This document shows, piece by piece, positions 1 through 7,204 of a stretch of 13,894 bases of DNA. The position numbers were made by a program, and so were the translations under genes. Below the pieces are notes generated by a model that had not been told where the DNA came from, did no database searches, and saw only the letters and a program-made list of their open reading frames with translations. Positions within the stretch are counted from its first letter, which is position 1. Every line of letters starts with the position of its first letter. Origin of the DNA: Clostridiales bacterium. Its GTDB lineage: Bacteria; Bacillota; Clostridia; Oscillospirales; Oscillospiraceae. The stretch lies in the NCBI GenBank assembly GCA_019422005.1, contig JAHZEF010000050.1:1-13894 (forward strand), given 5' to 3'.

Positions 1-564
1 GGAGAGGTAGTCGGCCAGCTCCTGCCGGTTGTATGGAATCAGAAAATGATTGCTGCCGGACGCTTCCGCCTGTTCAGAAAAATAGGACAGCAGCTTTTCC
101 CGGGTGGTGCGCTTGACCAGATGAGAAATTTTATTGGTCAGCATCAGGTTTTTGCCCGCGATCAAGCCAAGCATATTCTGAATCAGGGCTGTATGGAACG
201 GACAGGCGTTGGGACAGGTTGTCGTGACCTTCCGGTAATTGAGGAACAGGATATCGCACCGCTCCGCCGCCACAACGCTGACAGGCATGGTTTTGACTGC
301 CGTGCAGGAACAGGCCTCCCCGAAAACGCCTCCGGCCGTAATTTTTGTAATGATGGCGCGGTTGCCCCAGTAGTCCTCCTTGATCAGGTTGACGCTGCCC
401 CGCAGCACCACGCCGATATCGGCCGGCGTTTGTTCTGCGGTCAGAATATAGGCGTCCTTCTCATAGCGGCGCTGATGGATGGACAGGCAGGAGAGCATTT
501 TCTCAATATCGGCCGGATCCACGCCGGCAAACAGCGGTGTCGACGCCAGAAACTGCAAATCCAT
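1..564 (-). CDS. Crp/Fnr-family transcription regulator (3' end outside window)
   Basis: The 188 visible codons begin at an ATG preceded by AAGGAGT. The N-terminal half is a cyclic-nucleotide-binding-type beta roll (about residues 10-115) with the typical LRGSVNLI and GGVFGEA strands. A dimerisation helix follows (about 120-150), then the first helix of a Crp-type helix-turn-helix (YNRQELADYLS), where the window ends. Six cysteines are visible, at 26, 85, 87, 103, 117 and 121. The CPNACPFH motif (117-124) at the start of the dimer helix is a recurrent feature of clostridial Crp/Fnr proteins and could bind a metal, heme or an iron-sulfur cluster. The arginine that contacts cAMP phosphate is not evident, so cAMP is an unlikely ligand. 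The gene is divergent from a ferredoxin-like gene, which suggests redox or nitrosative sensing (inference). The family is sure; the signal is unknown. Confidence 0.9.
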   Translation of the reverse strand, partial: MDLQFLASTPLFAGVDPADIEKMLSCLSIHQRRYEKDAYILTAEQTPADIGVVLRGSVNLIKEDYWGNRAIITKITAGGVFGEACSCTAVKTMPVSVVAAERCDILFLNYRKVTTTCPNACPFHTALIQNMLGLIAGKNLMLTNKISHLVKRTTREKLLSYFSEQAEASGSNHFLIPYNRQELADYLS

Positions 565-610
565 AACGGGACTCCTTTGCGTTGGAAATACAACAGATGA
601 TTCGGGTTTA

Positions 611-632
611 TTATGCTACAATGCGAGCATAA
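611..632. promoter_or_regulatory. Palindromic operator candidate shared by two divergent promoters
   Basis: The sequence is TTATGCT, 8 bases, then AGCATAA: a perfect inverted repeat with 7-base arms, 22 bp overall. This is the size and symmetry of a Crp/Fnr dimer site, although the half-site is not the TTGAT of Fnr or the TGTGA of Crp. It fills the spacer and -10 region of the minus-strand promoter and also contains the -10 of the plus-strand promoter. The neighbouring Crp/Fnr protein is the obvious candidate binder (inference). Confidence 0.55.
614..622 (+). promoter_or_regulatory. Extended -10 promoter of the iron-sulfur protein gene
   Basis: TGC followed by TACAAT forms an extended -10 (TGnTAnnAT type), with start predicted near 629 and a leader of about 25 nt. 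No good -35 is visible at the right distance, as expected for a promoter that relies on an extended -10 or an activator. It lies inside the palindrome at 611-632. Confidence 0.5.
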
Positions 633-653
633 TGTCAAGGAGGCGACAGAAAA

Positions 654-1337
654 ATGATTCGAAAAATCATCCAGATTGAAGAAGCCGCCTGCAATGGCTG
701 CGGCGCCTGCGCAGCGGCCTGCCATGAGGGCGCCATTCAGATGGTGGATGGCAAGGCAAAGCTGATGCGCGACGACTACTGCGACGGTTTGGGGGATTGC
801 CTGCCGGCGTGCCCGACCGGGGCGATCCGGTTTGTGGAGCGGGAGGCGCCCGCCTATGACGAAGCCGCGGTACGGCGGGCGAAGGCCGCGGCGGGCATGC
901 CTGCGGGAGGCTGCCCCGGAAGCCGGGCCAGGAGCCTGGAACGGACGGAAGCGCCTGCGCCGTCCGGTGAGCAGCCGTCGCGCCTGCGCCAATGGCCGGT
1001 GCAGATTCAGCTGGTTCCGGTCCGGGCGCCGTATTTTGCGGACTGCGACCTGCTGGTGGCGGCCGACTGCACGGCCTATGCCTGCGGCGCATTTCATGAG
1101 CGGCTGCTGAAAGGGAAGATTCTGCTGGTGGGATGTCCCAAGCTGGATCCTGTGGATTATGCGGAAAAGCTGGAGGCAATTTTCCGGCAGAATGATCTGC
1201 GGAGCGTCACCGTGGCGCGGATGGAGGTGCCCTGCTGCGGCGGGCTGGAGCATGCGGTTCGCACAGCGCTGGAGCGCAGCGGCAAACCGCTGCCTCTGGA
1301 GGTGATTACCATTTCCGCCGACGGCCGGATCCTGTAG
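654..1337 (+). CDS. Ferredoxin-like iron-sulfur protein with cysteine-rich C-terminal domain
   Basis: The product is 227 residues. The start is an ATG 10 nt after AAGGAGG. Residues 10-58 are a bacterial two-cluster ferredoxin domain. Cluster I ligands are complete (C13, C16, C19 and C53 of the CP motif). The second motif is CDGLGDCLPACP: C43, C49 and C53 are present, but the position expected to be the second cysteine is L46. This predicts a 3Fe-4S or otherwise modified second cluster; the CDGLG form recurs in this clostridial protein type, so it is not a random mutation. After a proline/alanine-rich linker (about 80-110) comes a second domain with GCPGS (C87), CTAYACGAFHE (139-149), VGCPK (C161) and VPCCGG (194-195), probably a further metal site. 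It has no transmembrane segment, so it is likely cytosolic. It is divergent from the Crp/Fnr gene and shares its operator region. Function is not established; an electron carrier or redox-stress role under that regulator is the best inference. Confidence 0.85.
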   Translation: MIRKIIQIEEAACNGCGACAAACHEGAIQMVDGKAKLMRDDYCDGLGDCLPACPTGAIRFVEREAPAYDEAAVRRAKAAAGMPAGGCPGSRARSLERTEAPAPSGEQPSRLRQWPVQIQLVPVRAPYFADCDLLVAADCTAYACGAFHERLLKGKILLVGCPKLDPVDYAEKLEAIFRQNDLRSVTVARMEVPCCGGLEHAVRTALERSGKPLPLEVITISADGRIL

Positions 1338-1730
1338 TCCGGCGGCGTGACCGTATGATGTTATCATGTTCCGTTTTGGGAAAAAGATGCGGCCGGGGGA
1401 GATCCCGGCCGCATTCGGCATGTCTGCAGAATTTTTGAGGGGCCATGCGCCGTTTGGAGGCCTTCTGCGGAAGCATACAGGAGCCGGCAGGCTGCGCGGA
1501 AAGCTTTCAGAGCGGTACGCGTCCCGCACCGCCCGGCCGGAAATGGCGTCTGCACCGGCCCTTGGCGCCCCGGGCCGCGGCCCGGAGGTTCCCGCAGCCG
1601 TATGCCCCGGGCAGGGGCAGCGGCCCGGATCAGCGCCGGGGCGGATCCGTTTCCTCCGTGTGCGTTCCCGCCGGCCCATGCAGTTGATGCGTCCCGGACG
1701 GGGCGTGCGGCATTCCCGCCGCAGCCGGGG
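1338..1730. other. GC-rich intergenic region between two converging genes
   Basis: About 390 bases lie between the stop of the iron-sulfur protein gene and the stop of the ROK gene. No open frame here has a ribosome binding site or a recognisable protein. It contains a terminator-type hairpin near its left end (1381-1413) and a perfect 16-bp palindrome, CCGGGCCGCGGCCCGG, at 1570-1585. Otherwise I see nothing in it. Confidence 0.5.
1381..1413 (-). terminator. Rho-independent terminator for the ROK transcript
   Basis: A perfect 10-bp stem (TGCGGCCGGG at 1388-1397 with CCCGGCCGCA at 1404-1413) has a 6-base loop. On the minus strand it is followed by TCTTTTT. It would end the ROK mRNA about 320 nt past its stop codon. 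Read on the plus strand there is no T tract, so it would be at most a weak stop for the iron-sulfur gene. Confidence 0.65.
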
Positions 1731-2981
1731 CTATGGCTTCTCCTCCGCCGAATCCTGCAGACGCAGAATCCATTTGAATTCCTCTGTATTGAGATAGGAA
1801 TTGAAAATCATGGCGGCCGCGCCCAGGGGAAGCATGCTGTCCAGAGAGATGTCGGATACCTTGAAGACGATGCTGCTGCAGAGATAGGAGAGCGTATTGT
1901 CCAGGATGGCTTCCTTCAGGGCGCTGATAAAGTAATCGCCCAGCTCCAGCATGTAACCATGGAAAATCACGGCCTCGGGATTGAGCATGTTAACGGCGTT
2001 GGCAATGGCAATTCCCATGATTCCGGCGGCCTCTTTGACATAGTGCATGCACATTTTGTCATGCTGATCCAGTGCGCGCCGGACGTCTGAGACGGTCAGC
2101 TCCCGGGAACGGTCATAAAACGTATTGAGCACGGAGGCGACGCCGTTGTTGAGCGCCGAGATAATATTGGCCTTTATGGCGGGGAAAGAGGAGGAGTATT
2201 CCGCACAGCCGGGCTTGCCGCAATAGCAGATCCGGTCGTTGCTGTGAACCACCGTGTGGCCGATCTGGCCGGCCATGCCCGCGGCGCCCTTGACGACGGA
2301 ACCGTTGCTGAAAAAGCTCATGCCAATCCCGTTGCACAGCTCCAGGCAGATAAAATCGTTCATACCGTTTGCAGCGCCGAATTTTTGCTCTGCCACGGAG
2401 ATCAGGATGCTGGTGCTGGACGTTTCCACCGGCAGGCCGACGGATTCCTCCAGGATGGAGCGGAGGTCATAGTGGATCCAGTCGTTGAAATGCACAAACG
2501 AAACAGAAAAATCGGTGCTGGTATCCAGCACGCCCGGGTCGTGGCCCGGATCGCAGATGCCGATTCCCAGAATTTTCAGATGGGAAAACTCCTGGATCAG
2601 CCCGCGGAGCGTGGCGATGATCTGGGCAATCAACTGACTGGAAGAGCCGGATTCGGGAATCTCTGTTTCCACGGTTTTCAGGATCACGCCGTGGATGGTG
2701 GAGACGGCATAGGTCACAGAGGAAGCGCTGATATACATGCCGATGGCGCAGATATAGCTGCCGTTGATTTCCAGCAGTGTCCTGCGGCGGCCCTGGCCGA
2801 CGTGCGCCGAGCCGGTTTCCACAATCAGCTGTTCTTCCATGAGCTCTGAGATGATTTCGCCGATGGCAGCAGGCCGATAGCCGGTGATATCGGCCAGCCG
2901 TGTCCGGCTGATGGAACCGAAACTGTGGATGAGGTTGAGCACCAGATAACGGCGGTAGTTTTTGTAGCTGAGAAATGTCAT
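1731..2981 (-). CDS. ROK-family transcriptional repressor (NagC/XylR type)
   Basis: The product is 416 residues, typical of ROK repressors, with GGAG 11 nt before the ATG. Residues 10-55 form a winged helix-turn-helix (SISRTRLADITGYRPAAIGEII). Residues about 75-400 are the ROK sugar-binding fold. The zinc motif is complete: H242 in GQIGH, then C252, C254 and C259 in CYCGKPGCAE. The kinase ND motif, expected near residues 189-190 before AEQKFG, reads ST, so the catalytic aspartate is missing and the protein should not phosphorylate sugar. It is divergent from an RbsCA-type operon with a large intergenic region, so it most likely represses that operon until a cytosolic sugar or sugar phosphate binds. 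The actual ligand cannot be read from the sequence. Confidence 0.93.
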   Translation of the reverse strand: MTFLSYKNYRRYLVLNLIHSFGSISRTRLADITGYRPAAIGEIISELMEEQLIVETGSAHVGQGRRRTLLEINGSYICAIGMYISASSVTYAVSTIHGVILKTVETEIPESGSSSQLIAQIIATLRGLIQEFSHLKILGIGICDPGHDPGVLDTSTDFSVSFVHFNDWIHYDLRSILEESVGLPVETSSTSILISVAEQKFGAANGMNDFICLELCNGIGMSFFSNGSVVKGAAGMAGQIGHTVVHSNDRICYCGKPGCAEYSSSFPAIKANIISALNNGVASVLNTFYDRSRELTVSDVRRALDQHDKMCMHYVKEAAGIMGIAIANAVNMLNPEAVIFHGYMLELGDYFISALKEAILDNTLSYLCSSIVFKVSDISLDSMLPLGAAAMIFNSYLNTEEFKWILRLQDSAEEKP

Positions 2982-3013
2982 AGATGCATGTTCTCCATTT
3001 TCACTTTTTTCTA

Positions 3014-3042
3014 ATTATAGCAATATCCTGCCCGCAAGGCAA
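3014..3042 (-). promoter_or_regulatory. Promoter of the ROK regulator gene
   Basis: On the minus strand TTGCCT (3042-3037) and TATAAT (3019-3014) have 17-base spacing, and TG precedes the -10 with one base between. The start would be near 3007, giving a leader of about 26 nt. Its -35 touches the AACGGTT inverted repeat at 3042-3075. Confidence 0.75.
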
Positions 3043-3075
3043 ACGGTTTCTCCGAAAAAACAGCGGGGAACCGTT
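3042..3075. promoter_or_regulatory. Inverted repeat, candidate ROK operator near its own promoter
   Basis: AACGGTT (3042-3048) and AACCGTT (3069-3075) are inverted across 20 bases and abut the ROK -35. The 9-mer AACGGTTTC at 3042-3050 recurs in direct orientation at 3312-3320, just downstream of the transporter promoter, where it runs into the 8-bp palindrome TTTCGAAA (3317-3324). A shared site for one regulator is plausible, but a 9-base match can occur by chance in 400 bases. Confidence 0.3.
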
Positions 3076-3232
3076 GGCCCTGCGTCTTTTTTGCGCGGAT
3101 CCGGTGGTGCAAACTGAACAAAAAGAACGCCCGGAACCTGTATAAATAAACGAAATAGAAAATAATAACGAAATTTTGTGCAGGATTTCTCCGGATATTG
3201 ATGACGAAAAAATAAAAAATGACAAAACTGTG

Positions 3233-3261
3233 TTGACTTTGCTTTCTGTGGATGATATTTT
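3233..3261 (+). promoter_or_regulatory. Promoter of the sugar ABC transporter operon
   Basis: TTGACT (3233-3238), a 17-base spacer and TATTTT (3256-3261), with TGA just before the -10, making it an extended -10. The start would be near 3268, giving a leader of about 120 nt. The surrounding 2982-3388 region is AT-rich and has four ACGAAA copies (3150, 3168, 3204, 3266), two of them inside an AACGAAAT repeat 18 bp apart. It carries no convincing gene. Confidence 0.7.
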
Positions 3262-3388
3262 AATTACGAAAAAAGAACTATATAAAATGGGGAGATGAAG
3301 AGCGACATTATAACGGTTTCGAAATGAAAGGGGGGCGCTGCAGGCGGGCGTCCCGAACCGGCGGCATCATTTGAGGAGGAGAAATAAA

Positions 3389-4375
3389 ATGAACATGCAG
3401 GCAATGCAGAAGCGGAACGGAGTCAGGCAGGGGCTGGCCCGGTTTTTATCGGATTATGTGATCATTGTCCCAATCATTGTGCTGATTGTTGTATTCGGAA
3501 TCTCCGGGCCCAATTTCCTGACCGGCGGCAATGCAATGAATGTCCTGCGGCAGGTATCCATGGTGGCGATTCTGGCGGCGGGCCAGTTCTTTATCATCTG
3601 TACCGGGGAGCTGGATATTTCCCTGGGGTCCCTGGTCAGCCTGGGCGGCATTATCTTTGCCAAGGGGATGGTGGACTGGGGAATGCATCCGCTGCCGGCG
3701 GCCCTGGCTACGTTTGCAGTCTGCCTGGTCTGCGGCCTGCTCAACGGCGTCATGGTGACGCGGTTCCGGATTCCTTCCTTTGTGGCGACGCTGGGCATGC
3801 AATATATCGGCAGCGGCCTGTGCTATGTACTGACCAACGCATATCCCGTCAGCAATATTCCGGCGGAAATTGCCTGGATCGGCCGCGGTTATCTGGGGAG
3901 CGTACCCTGGCCGGTCATCCTGATGCTGGCGGTCTTTGTGCTGATCACATTTATTTCGCAGAAAACAAAATTCGGGCGGTTTGTTTACGCAGTGGGAGGC
4001 AACCAGGAGGCGGCGCATCTGTCCGGCATTCCCGTATCGCTGATCAAAAACGCGGTGTTCCTGATCGGCGGTTTCAGTTCGGCGCTGGTCGGGATCATTC
4101 TGGTATCCCGGCTGAACTCCGGCCAGCCGGGCGGCGGCACCGGCATGGAGTTTCAGACGGTGATTGCCTGCGTGATGGGGGGCGTTTCGCTGACCGGCGG
4201 CAAAGGGAAGGCGCAGGGCGTCATTCTCGGCGCCATCTTTGTGGGGATCCTGACAAACGGCATGACGCTGCTGGACGTCAACTCTTATTATCAAAAGGTG
4301 ATTCAGGGCGTTGTGCTGGTGCTGGCCATTGGCGTGGACGTCTATAAGACGCAGCGTCAGGCGAATTCCAGATAA
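3389..4375 (+). CDS. Sugar ABC transporter permease (RbsC/BPD_transp_2 family)
   Basis: The product is 328 residues. The ATG at 3389 is chosen because AGGAGG at 3374-3379 sits 9 nt upstream; the in-frame TTG at 3371 overlaps that site and cannot be the start. About 8-10 hydrophobic membrane segments are visible. Family hallmarks are GELDISLGSLVSL after the second segment, the cytoplasmic GGNQEAAHLSGI coupling loop that contacts the ATPase, and CVMGGVSLTGGKG before the last segments. It would form a homodimeric inner-membrane channel for a monosaccharide or similar solute. It is the first gene of the operon, 12 nt before the ATPase gene. Confidence 0.93.
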   Translation: MNMQAMQKRNGVRQGLARFLSDYVIIVPIIVLIVVFGISGPNFLTGGNAMNVLRQVSMVAILAAGQFFIICTGELDISLGSLVSLGGIIFAKGMVDWGMHPLPAALATFAVCLVCGLLNGVMVTRFRIPSFVATLGMQYIGSGLCYVLTNAYPVSNIPAEIAWIGRGYLGSVPWPVILMLAVFVLITFISQKTKFGRFVYAVGGNQEAAHLSGIPVSLIKNAVFLIGGFSSALVGIILVSRLNSGQPGGGTGMEFQTVIACVMGGVSLTGGKGKAQGVILGAIFVGILTNGMTLLDVNSYYQKVIQGVVLVLAIGVDVYKTQRQANSR

Positions 4376-4387
4376 GGGGGCGGAGAA

Positions 4388-5881
4388 ATGGGACCGAAGG
4401 ATGATGTGATCCTGGATATCCGGGGCCTGACCAAGGAATTCCCGGGCGTCCGCGCCCTGTCGGACGTCAGCTTCCAGGTGCGGCGCGGCAGCGTACATGC
4501 GCTGATCGGCGAGAACGGCGCCGGAAAATCCACACTGATCAAGATCCTGACGGGGATCCATACGGCGACGTCCGGCAGCTTCCTCTTTCGGGGGAAGGCG
4601 GTTCAGATAAAAACGCCGCTGGAGGCGCAGCGCCTTGGGCTGAGCGTGGTGCACCAGGAACTGAAACTGGTGGAAACGCTGACCATCGCGGAAAACATCT
4701 TTCTGGGCCGGCCGCAGACAACCGGGCTGGGGACGGTTGACTGGAAGGCCATGCGCAGCCAGGCGCAGAAGATGATTGAAAGCCTGGGGATCCGGCTGGA
4801 TGTGAATACAGTGGTTTCCAGGCTCAGCGTCGCCCAGAAGCAGATCGTGGAAATCTGCAAGGCGCTCTCCTTTGAGGCGGAACTGATTATTATGGACGAA
4901 CCGTCCGCCACACTGACGGAAAAAGAACTGGACTGCCTGTTTTCCATTGTGGAAACGCTCCGGAGCCGGGGCATTACCATCGTGTATATTTCCCACCGCA
5001 TGGAAGAGATTTTTAAGATTGCCGATACGGTGACGGTCCTGCGCGACGGGATGCACATCAAAACGCTGCCGGTGGCCGGGGTGGACCGGCCGATGCTGAT
5101 TTCCCTCATGGTCGGCAGGGAACTGGGCAGCGAGTACCCGAAACTGGAGGCGGAAATCGGCGGCGTCGCATTGGAAGTCCAGGGGCTGAACCGCGACGGC
5201 GTACTCCGCGATGTCAGCTTTTATGTCCGGCATGGAGAAATCTGCGGCCTGGCGGGCCTGGTGGGCGCCGGGAGGACGGAGACGGCGCGGGCGATTTTTG
5301 CAGCGGATAAAAAGACGTCCGGCCGGATCCTGATCGACGGGCAGGAGGTACGCATCCGCTCGGTTCGGGATGCAATCCGCCATAAGCTGGCGCTGGTGCC
5401 GGAGGATCGGAAGCAGCAGGGGCTGATCCTGCAGATGAGCATCAAGCATAATACCAGCATCGTGGATCTGGACAACGTCTGCAGCCACGGGCTGCTCAGC
5501 GATCGGAAGGAGCGGGCTCTGGCAGTTTCCTTTATTCAGCGGCTGGGCACGGCGACCCCGTCTGAGGAAAAAGAGGTGAGGCTCCTGTCCGGCGGCAATC
5601 AGCAGAAGGTGGTCCTGGCGAAGTGGCTGGCGGTGGACTCCGACATTTTGATTTTCGACGAGCCCACGCGCGGCATCGATGTGGGTGCAAAGGCGGAAAT
5701 CTACAAGCTGATGTGCCAGCTGGCCCAGGCGGGCAAGGCGATCCTGATGATCTCTTCCGACCTGCCGGAGCTGATGGGCGTTTGCGATCGGGCTTATGTC
5801 ATGCGGGAAGGTACCATCTCCGGAGAAATTCTGCGGAAGGACTTTACGCAGGAGGCCATTCTGGATATGGCGGTATCCTGA
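4388..5881 (+). CDS. Sugar ABC transporter ATP-binding protein (RbsA/MglA/XylG type)
   Basis: The product is 497 residues with the usual tandem nucleotide-binding domains. Domain 1 has Walker A GENGAGKST (41-49), Q-loop VHQE (88-91), signature LSVAQKQ (146-152), Walker B LIIMDEPSA (166-174) and the switch histidine in YISHR. Domain 2 has the degenerate Walker A GLVGAGRTE typical of this subfamily, where ATP hydrolysis is weak or absent, then a normal LSGGNQQK signature and LIFDEPTRGID Walker B. It energises uptake through the preceding permease. The ATG follows a G-rich stretch with GGAG only 2 nt away and a GGGGG run 7 nt away, so initiation may depend partly on coupling to the permease. Confidence 0.95.
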   Translation: MGPKDDVILDIRGLTKEFPGVRALSDVSFQVRRGSVHALIGENGAGKSTLIKILTGIHTATSGSFLFRGKAVQIKTPLEAQRLGLSVVHQELKLVETLTIAENIFLGRPQTTGLGTVDWKAMRSQAQKMIESLGIRLDVNTVVSRLSVAQKQIVEICKALSFEAELIIMDEPSATLTEKELDCLFSIVETLRSRGITIVYISHRMEEIFKIADTVTVLRDGMHIKTLPVAGVDRPMLISLMVGRELGSEYPKLEAEIGGVALEVQGLNRDGVLRDVSFYVRHGEICGLAGLVGAGRTETARAIFAADKKTSGRILIDGQEVRIRSVRDAIRHKLALVPEDRKQQGLILQMSIKHNTSIVDLDNVCSHGLLSDRKERALAVSFIQRLGTATPSEEKEVRLLSGGNQQKVVLAKWLAVDSDILIFDEPTRGIDVGAKAEIYKLMCQLAQAGKAILMISSDLPELMGVCDRAYVMREGTISGEILRKDFTQEAILDMAVS

Positions 5882-5895
5882 AAAGGGGGCTGCAG

Positions 5896-5918
5896 CTAAT
5901 GCCGCGGCGGCGGATTAG
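5896..5918 (+). other. Intercistronic RNA hairpin between ATPase and binding-protein genes
   Basis: CTAAT (5896-5900) pairs with ATTAG (5914-5918). After one bulged G, CCGC pairs with GCGG around a GGCG loop. It is followed by AATAATTTT and then the AGGAGG of the next gene. The U tract is too short and broken for a strong terminator. A segmental mRNA stabiliser that raises binding-protein yield is a reasonable reading (inference). Confidence 0.45.
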
Positions 5919-5940
5919 AATAATTTTAGGAGGTATCATG

Positions 5941-6981
5941 ATGAAAAAGGGAATCGCTGTGTTGCTGGTGCTGATCACCATATGGACGCTGTTGGCCGGC
6001 TGCGCCTCCAAACCCGCAGACGCGCCGGCCGATGCCGGCGGCTCAGCCCCTGCAGACGCTGAGAGCGGGACGGAAAATCAGGCCGGGGAAGGCAATGGGA
6101 AAAAAGTGATCGGTGTGGATCTGTATTACCGGCGGGACGAATACTACGTGGATCTGGAGGCTACTTTTCTCAACTACGGCCAGGAACAGGGCTATGAGAT
6201 GGTGATTCAGGATGCGGACGGCGATGTCAACAGGCAGATCCAGCAGGTTGAAGATTTCATTACCGCCGGCGTGGACGCCATTGCCATTGCCGTGGCCGAT
6301 CCCGACGCCCTGGTGGACGTACTGGAGCGGGCCGTGGATCAGGGAATCCCGGTTGTCTGCTTTGACGGCGGCGCCAATTCGGACCGGATCTCCACAAAGG
6401 TTATTTTTGATTATGCGCGCAACGGGCAGCTGACCGGCGAATGGACGGTTGAGTATATCAACCGGGAACTGGGCGGCGAGGCGAAGGTGGCCATTCTGGA
6501 TTTTCCGGCGTCTCCGGTGGTCTGCGTCCCCATGGCGGACAACTTTGAACAAACGGTGACGCAGCTGCCCGGCGTGGAGATTGTGGCCCGGCAGGATGGA
6601 AAAGCCACCAGGACGGATTCCATGAGCGTCATGGAGAATATTCTGACTGCCAATCCCGATGTGGACATTGTCTACGGCGTCAATTTTGACACGGGAGCCG
6701 GGGCGCTGGCTGCCATTGAGGCGGCCAACTCCGACTGCATTGTGGTGTGCGCCGGCTGGGCGTCCGAAGGGTTTGAAAAGCTGGAAGCCGGCGATGCGCG
6801 TCTGAAAGTGATGTGTTCCAACGTACCGGTTACGCAGGCGGAGGATACCATTGATGCGATTACCAGGATTTTCAATGGGGAGGTTCTGGAACAGGAAACG
6901 GTTTCCATGCCGACGCTTCTGGATGCGGAAACGATCCGGAGCTTTGACTGGGAGTCTGTGATTGCCGCGCGCCTGGGATAA
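5941..6981 (+). CDS. Sugar ABC transporter substrate-binding lipoprotein (RbsB-like)
   Basis: The product is 346 residues from the second of two adjacent ATGs (5938 and 5941); the second is favoured because AGGAGG at 5928-5933 is then 7 nt away instead of 4. The N-terminus is a lipoprotein signal: KK, a hydrophobic stretch, then lipobox LLAGC with the lipidated cysteine at 21, as expected for a Gram-positive transporter. An A/P/D/G-rich tether (about 22-55) follows. The rest is a periplasmic-binding-protein type 1 fold (VIGVDLYY, QDADGDVNRQIQQVEDFI, VDAIAIAVADPDALVDVL, GIPVVCFDGG). It captures the substrate outside the membrane. Being last in the operon is unusual, since binding proteins often come first. 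Pentose, hexose or another small solute cannot be distinguished by eye. Confidence 0.93.
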   Translation: MKKGIAVLLVLITIWTLLAGCASKPADAPADAGGSAPADAESGTENQAGEGNGKKVIGVDLYYRRDEYYVDLEATFLNYGQEQGYEMVIQDADGDVNRQIQQVEDFITAGVDAIAIAVADPDALVDVLERAVDQGIPVVCFDGGANSDRISTKVIFDYARNGQLTGEWTVEYINRELGGEAKVAILDFPASPVVCVPMADNFEQTVTQLPGVEIVARQDGKATRTDSMSVMENILTANPDVDIVYGVNFDTGAGALAAIEAANSDCIVVCAGWASEGFEKLEAGDARLKVMCSNVPVTQAEDTIDAITRIFNGEVLEQETVSMPTLLDAETIRSFDWESVIAARLG

Positions 6982-6999
6982 GCGCGCCGGTATGCAGGA

Positions 7000-7026
7000 T
7001 GCCGCCGGGGCTTTGCCCCGGCGGCA
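7000..7026 (+). terminator. Strong GC hairpin after the ABC operon (no U tract)
   Basis: A perfect 12-bp stem (TGCCGCCGGGGC at 7000-7011 with GCCCCGGCGGCA at 7015-7026) has a TTT loop and begins 18 nt after the binding-protein stop codon. No T run follows, so it may protect the mRNA 3' end or pause polymerase rather than terminate alone. It is followed at once by the more terminator-like structure at 7043-7088. Confidence 0.5.
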
Positions 7027-7042
7027 CAGGAAAATCAGGCCG

Positions 7043-7088
7043 GCCGTCTGACGCAGTCTGCAGCGCAGAATGGGGCAGACGGCGCTTT
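7043..7088 (+). terminator. Probable terminator of the ABC operon
   Basis: GCCGTCTG (7043-7050) pairs with CAGACGGC (7076-7083) around a 25-base interior that can itself partly pair, followed by GCTTTTC. The stem is 8 bp and the T run only four, so termination may be incomplete. Some readthrough into the gene at 7205 is possible. Confidence 0.4.
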
Positions 7089-7204
7089 TCTGCGCCCGAT
7101 GCGGCAGCCGGGCGCCGTTTCAGAGGTTTGAAGGCCTGGAAAATGGATGGGAACGGGCGGGTTTTGCCGTTTTCATTGAAAATGATTGGATGGAGGATGG
7201 CAAG

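Larger units (their letters stand above)
610..638 (-). promoter_or_regulatory. Sigma-A promoter of the Crp/Fnr gene
   Basis: Read on the minus strand, TTGACA (638-633) and CATAAT (615-610) are separated by exactly 17 bases. Transcription would start near 603, giving a leader of about 40 nt before the ATG at 564. The whole spacer and most of the -10 box are covered by the palindrome at 611-632, so autorepression by a bound dimer is plausible. Confidence 0.8.

Noticed and set aside
46..600. A 184-codon plus-strand open frame at the left edge
   Set aside because: It is antisense to the Crp/Fnr gene, which has a clear domain and ribosome binding site.
441..1679. A 412-codon minus-strand open frame over the iron-sulfur gene and the start of the Crp/Fnr gene
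   Set aside because: It crosses two divergent promoters and runs out of frame into the Crp/Fnr gene.
3001..3225. A 74-codon minus-strand open frame in the ROK/ABC intergenic region
   Set aside because: It overlaps the ROK promoter, has no ribosome binding site, and its translation is low-complexity S/F/I and R/N text.
3446..5488. A 680-codon open frame on the minus strand opposite the permease and ATPase genes
   Set aside because: It is antisense to two clear ABC transporter genes, has no protein-like motifs or ribosome binding site, and is the usual by-product of GC-rich codon bias.
7070..7204. A 45-residue N-terminal extension of the duplicated-domain protein with a CARCG motif
   Set aside because: The upstream ATG is inside a terminator-like hairpin and has no ribosome binding site, whereas GGAGG stands 8 nt before the ATG at 7205.
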